Source: an uncultured Nocardioides sp. (GTDB taxonomy: Bacteria > Actinomycetota > Actinomycetes > Propionibacteriales > Nocardioidaceae). Taken from it: a stretch of 64,000 nt of DNA. The DNA is taken from assembly GCF_947488025.1 (NCBI RefSeq), contig NZ_CANKYS010000004.1:1-64000 (forward strand), in the 5' to 3' direction. A model generated the notes under the pieces. That model was not told the origin of the DNA. It ran no database searches and was given only the letters and a program-made list of their open reading frames with translations. The translations under genes were made by a program, and so were the position numbers. How positions within the stretch are numbered: the stretch's first letter is position 1; every line of letters begins with the position of its first letter. Below, piece after piece: positions 63,694 to 64,000 of this stretch.

Positions 63694-64000
63694 CTAGGAG
63701 CCCGCCAACAGCGCGCGGACCCGCGGGATCACTTCCTCGCCGTAGAGGCGCACCGACTCCAGCCGCTGCTCGTGCGGGAGCGAGCCGACGGAGTACTTGA
63801 GCTGGAAGCGGGAGAGGCCCAGCGTCCGGACCGCCCAGGCGATCTTCTGGGCCACGGTCTCGGGCGAGCCGACGAAGAGCGCGCCCTGCGCGGAGGCGGC
63901 CTGCTCGAACTGGATGCGGGAGTACGGCGGCCAGCCGCGCTCGCGGCCGATGCGGGTGAAGACCTCGGCCTGGTGCGGGTAGAGCTGCTCGCGAGCCTCG
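63694..64000 (-). CDS. Partial LLM-class flavin-dependent oxidoreductase (C-terminus)
   Basis: 102 codons are visible before the window's right edge. They show the last part of a luciferase-like flavin monooxygenase: FVGSPETVAQKIAWAVRTLG is the C-terminal phosphate-binding region of the family, then FQLKYSVGSLP and a final amphipathic helix VRLYGEEVIPRVRALLAG. The stop is a TAG at 63694-63696. It lies about 10 bases from the CPBP gene's start and runs the same way, so the two may share a message. Confidence 0.85.
   Translation of the reverse strand, partial: EAREQLYPHQAEVFTRIGRERGWPPYSRIQFEQAASAQGALFVGSPETVAQKIAWAVRTLGLSRFQLKYSVGSLPHEQRLESVRLYGEEVIPRVRALLAGS

Overview
The window is high-GC actinobacterial chromosome. 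Its gene content points to Nocardioides or a close relative (Nocardioidaceae). The grounds are a sigK/rskA locus laid out as in mycobacteria, a FadB/FadA pair, an AtuA-type acyl-CoA carboxylase operon, GTG starts and GTGA/ATGA start-stop overlaps. The taxonomic call is inference. No rRNA, tRNA, CRISPR array, integrase or transposase was seen. No stretch above 300 bases lacks a gene.

Layout. (1) 1-15.8 kb is a surface-glycan region. It starts with an edge fragment with an 87-bp in-frame tandem duplication, then a secreted GH16-like protein, two methyltransferases, a GtrII-like membrane protein, a GT2, two large multidomain glycosyltransferases and an OafA/SGNH O-acyltransferase. A HelD/HelR-type RNA polymerase helicase, a small membrane protein and an enoyl-CoA hydratase sit among them. 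(2) 15.9-25.3 kb is the SigK locus: a membrane-anchored sulfite-oxidase-fold molybdoenzyme, a fasciclin lipoprotein, sigK, rskA, an amine oxidase fused to DUF1365, two cyclopropane-fatty-acid-synthase-like methyltransferases and a DUF1295 protein. Two matching promoter-like motifs (CCATCC-N15-CCGAAC) precede the molybdoenzyme and the lipoprotein. (3) 25.4-32.2 kb holds a second ECF sigma factor with a probable membrane partner, a cupin, a PCMT-like methyltransferase, a DUF1624/DUF418-like membrane protein, an MmcQ/YjbR protein, an HxlR regulator and a frameshifted BBE-type FAD oxidase. (4) 32.3-42.0 kb is an eight-gene minus-strand operon led by a TetR regulator. Most of its genes overlap by 4 bases, and it encodes a carboxylase-based acyl-CoA catabolic route of the acyclic terpene/leucine type. 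(5) 42.1-49.1 kb is the most unusual locus. A membrane-anchored SARP regulator and a secreted thioester-like protein diverge from two short paralogous peptides, a PqqD-like/M50 protease/MinD ATPase fusion and a secreted protein with three CxxC motifs. (6) 49.2-56.2 kb carries two ABC export systems and a PadR regulator. (7) 56.4-64 kb carries FadB/FadA with a MerR regulator and antiporter, an NAD(P)-binding protein, a CPBP protease and a partial LLM flavoenzyme.

A second theme is palindromic repeats. At least six kinds occur. Most sit in gaps between genes, but three lie in frame inside conserved enzymes: the amine oxidase, the biotin carboxylase and the carboxyltransferase. One of these copies has lost the stop codon that the undamaged element would put into that reading frame.

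Main candidate for an undescribed system: the 42-49 kb peptide locus. The peptides share a leader-like block (LDxE, LPxRETL) followed by an evenly spaced Asn/Gln ladder. The promoter has 11-bp-spaced direct repeats of the kind SARP regulators bind. One protein joins a putative leader-recognition domain, a membrane metalloprotease and a MinD-type ATPase.
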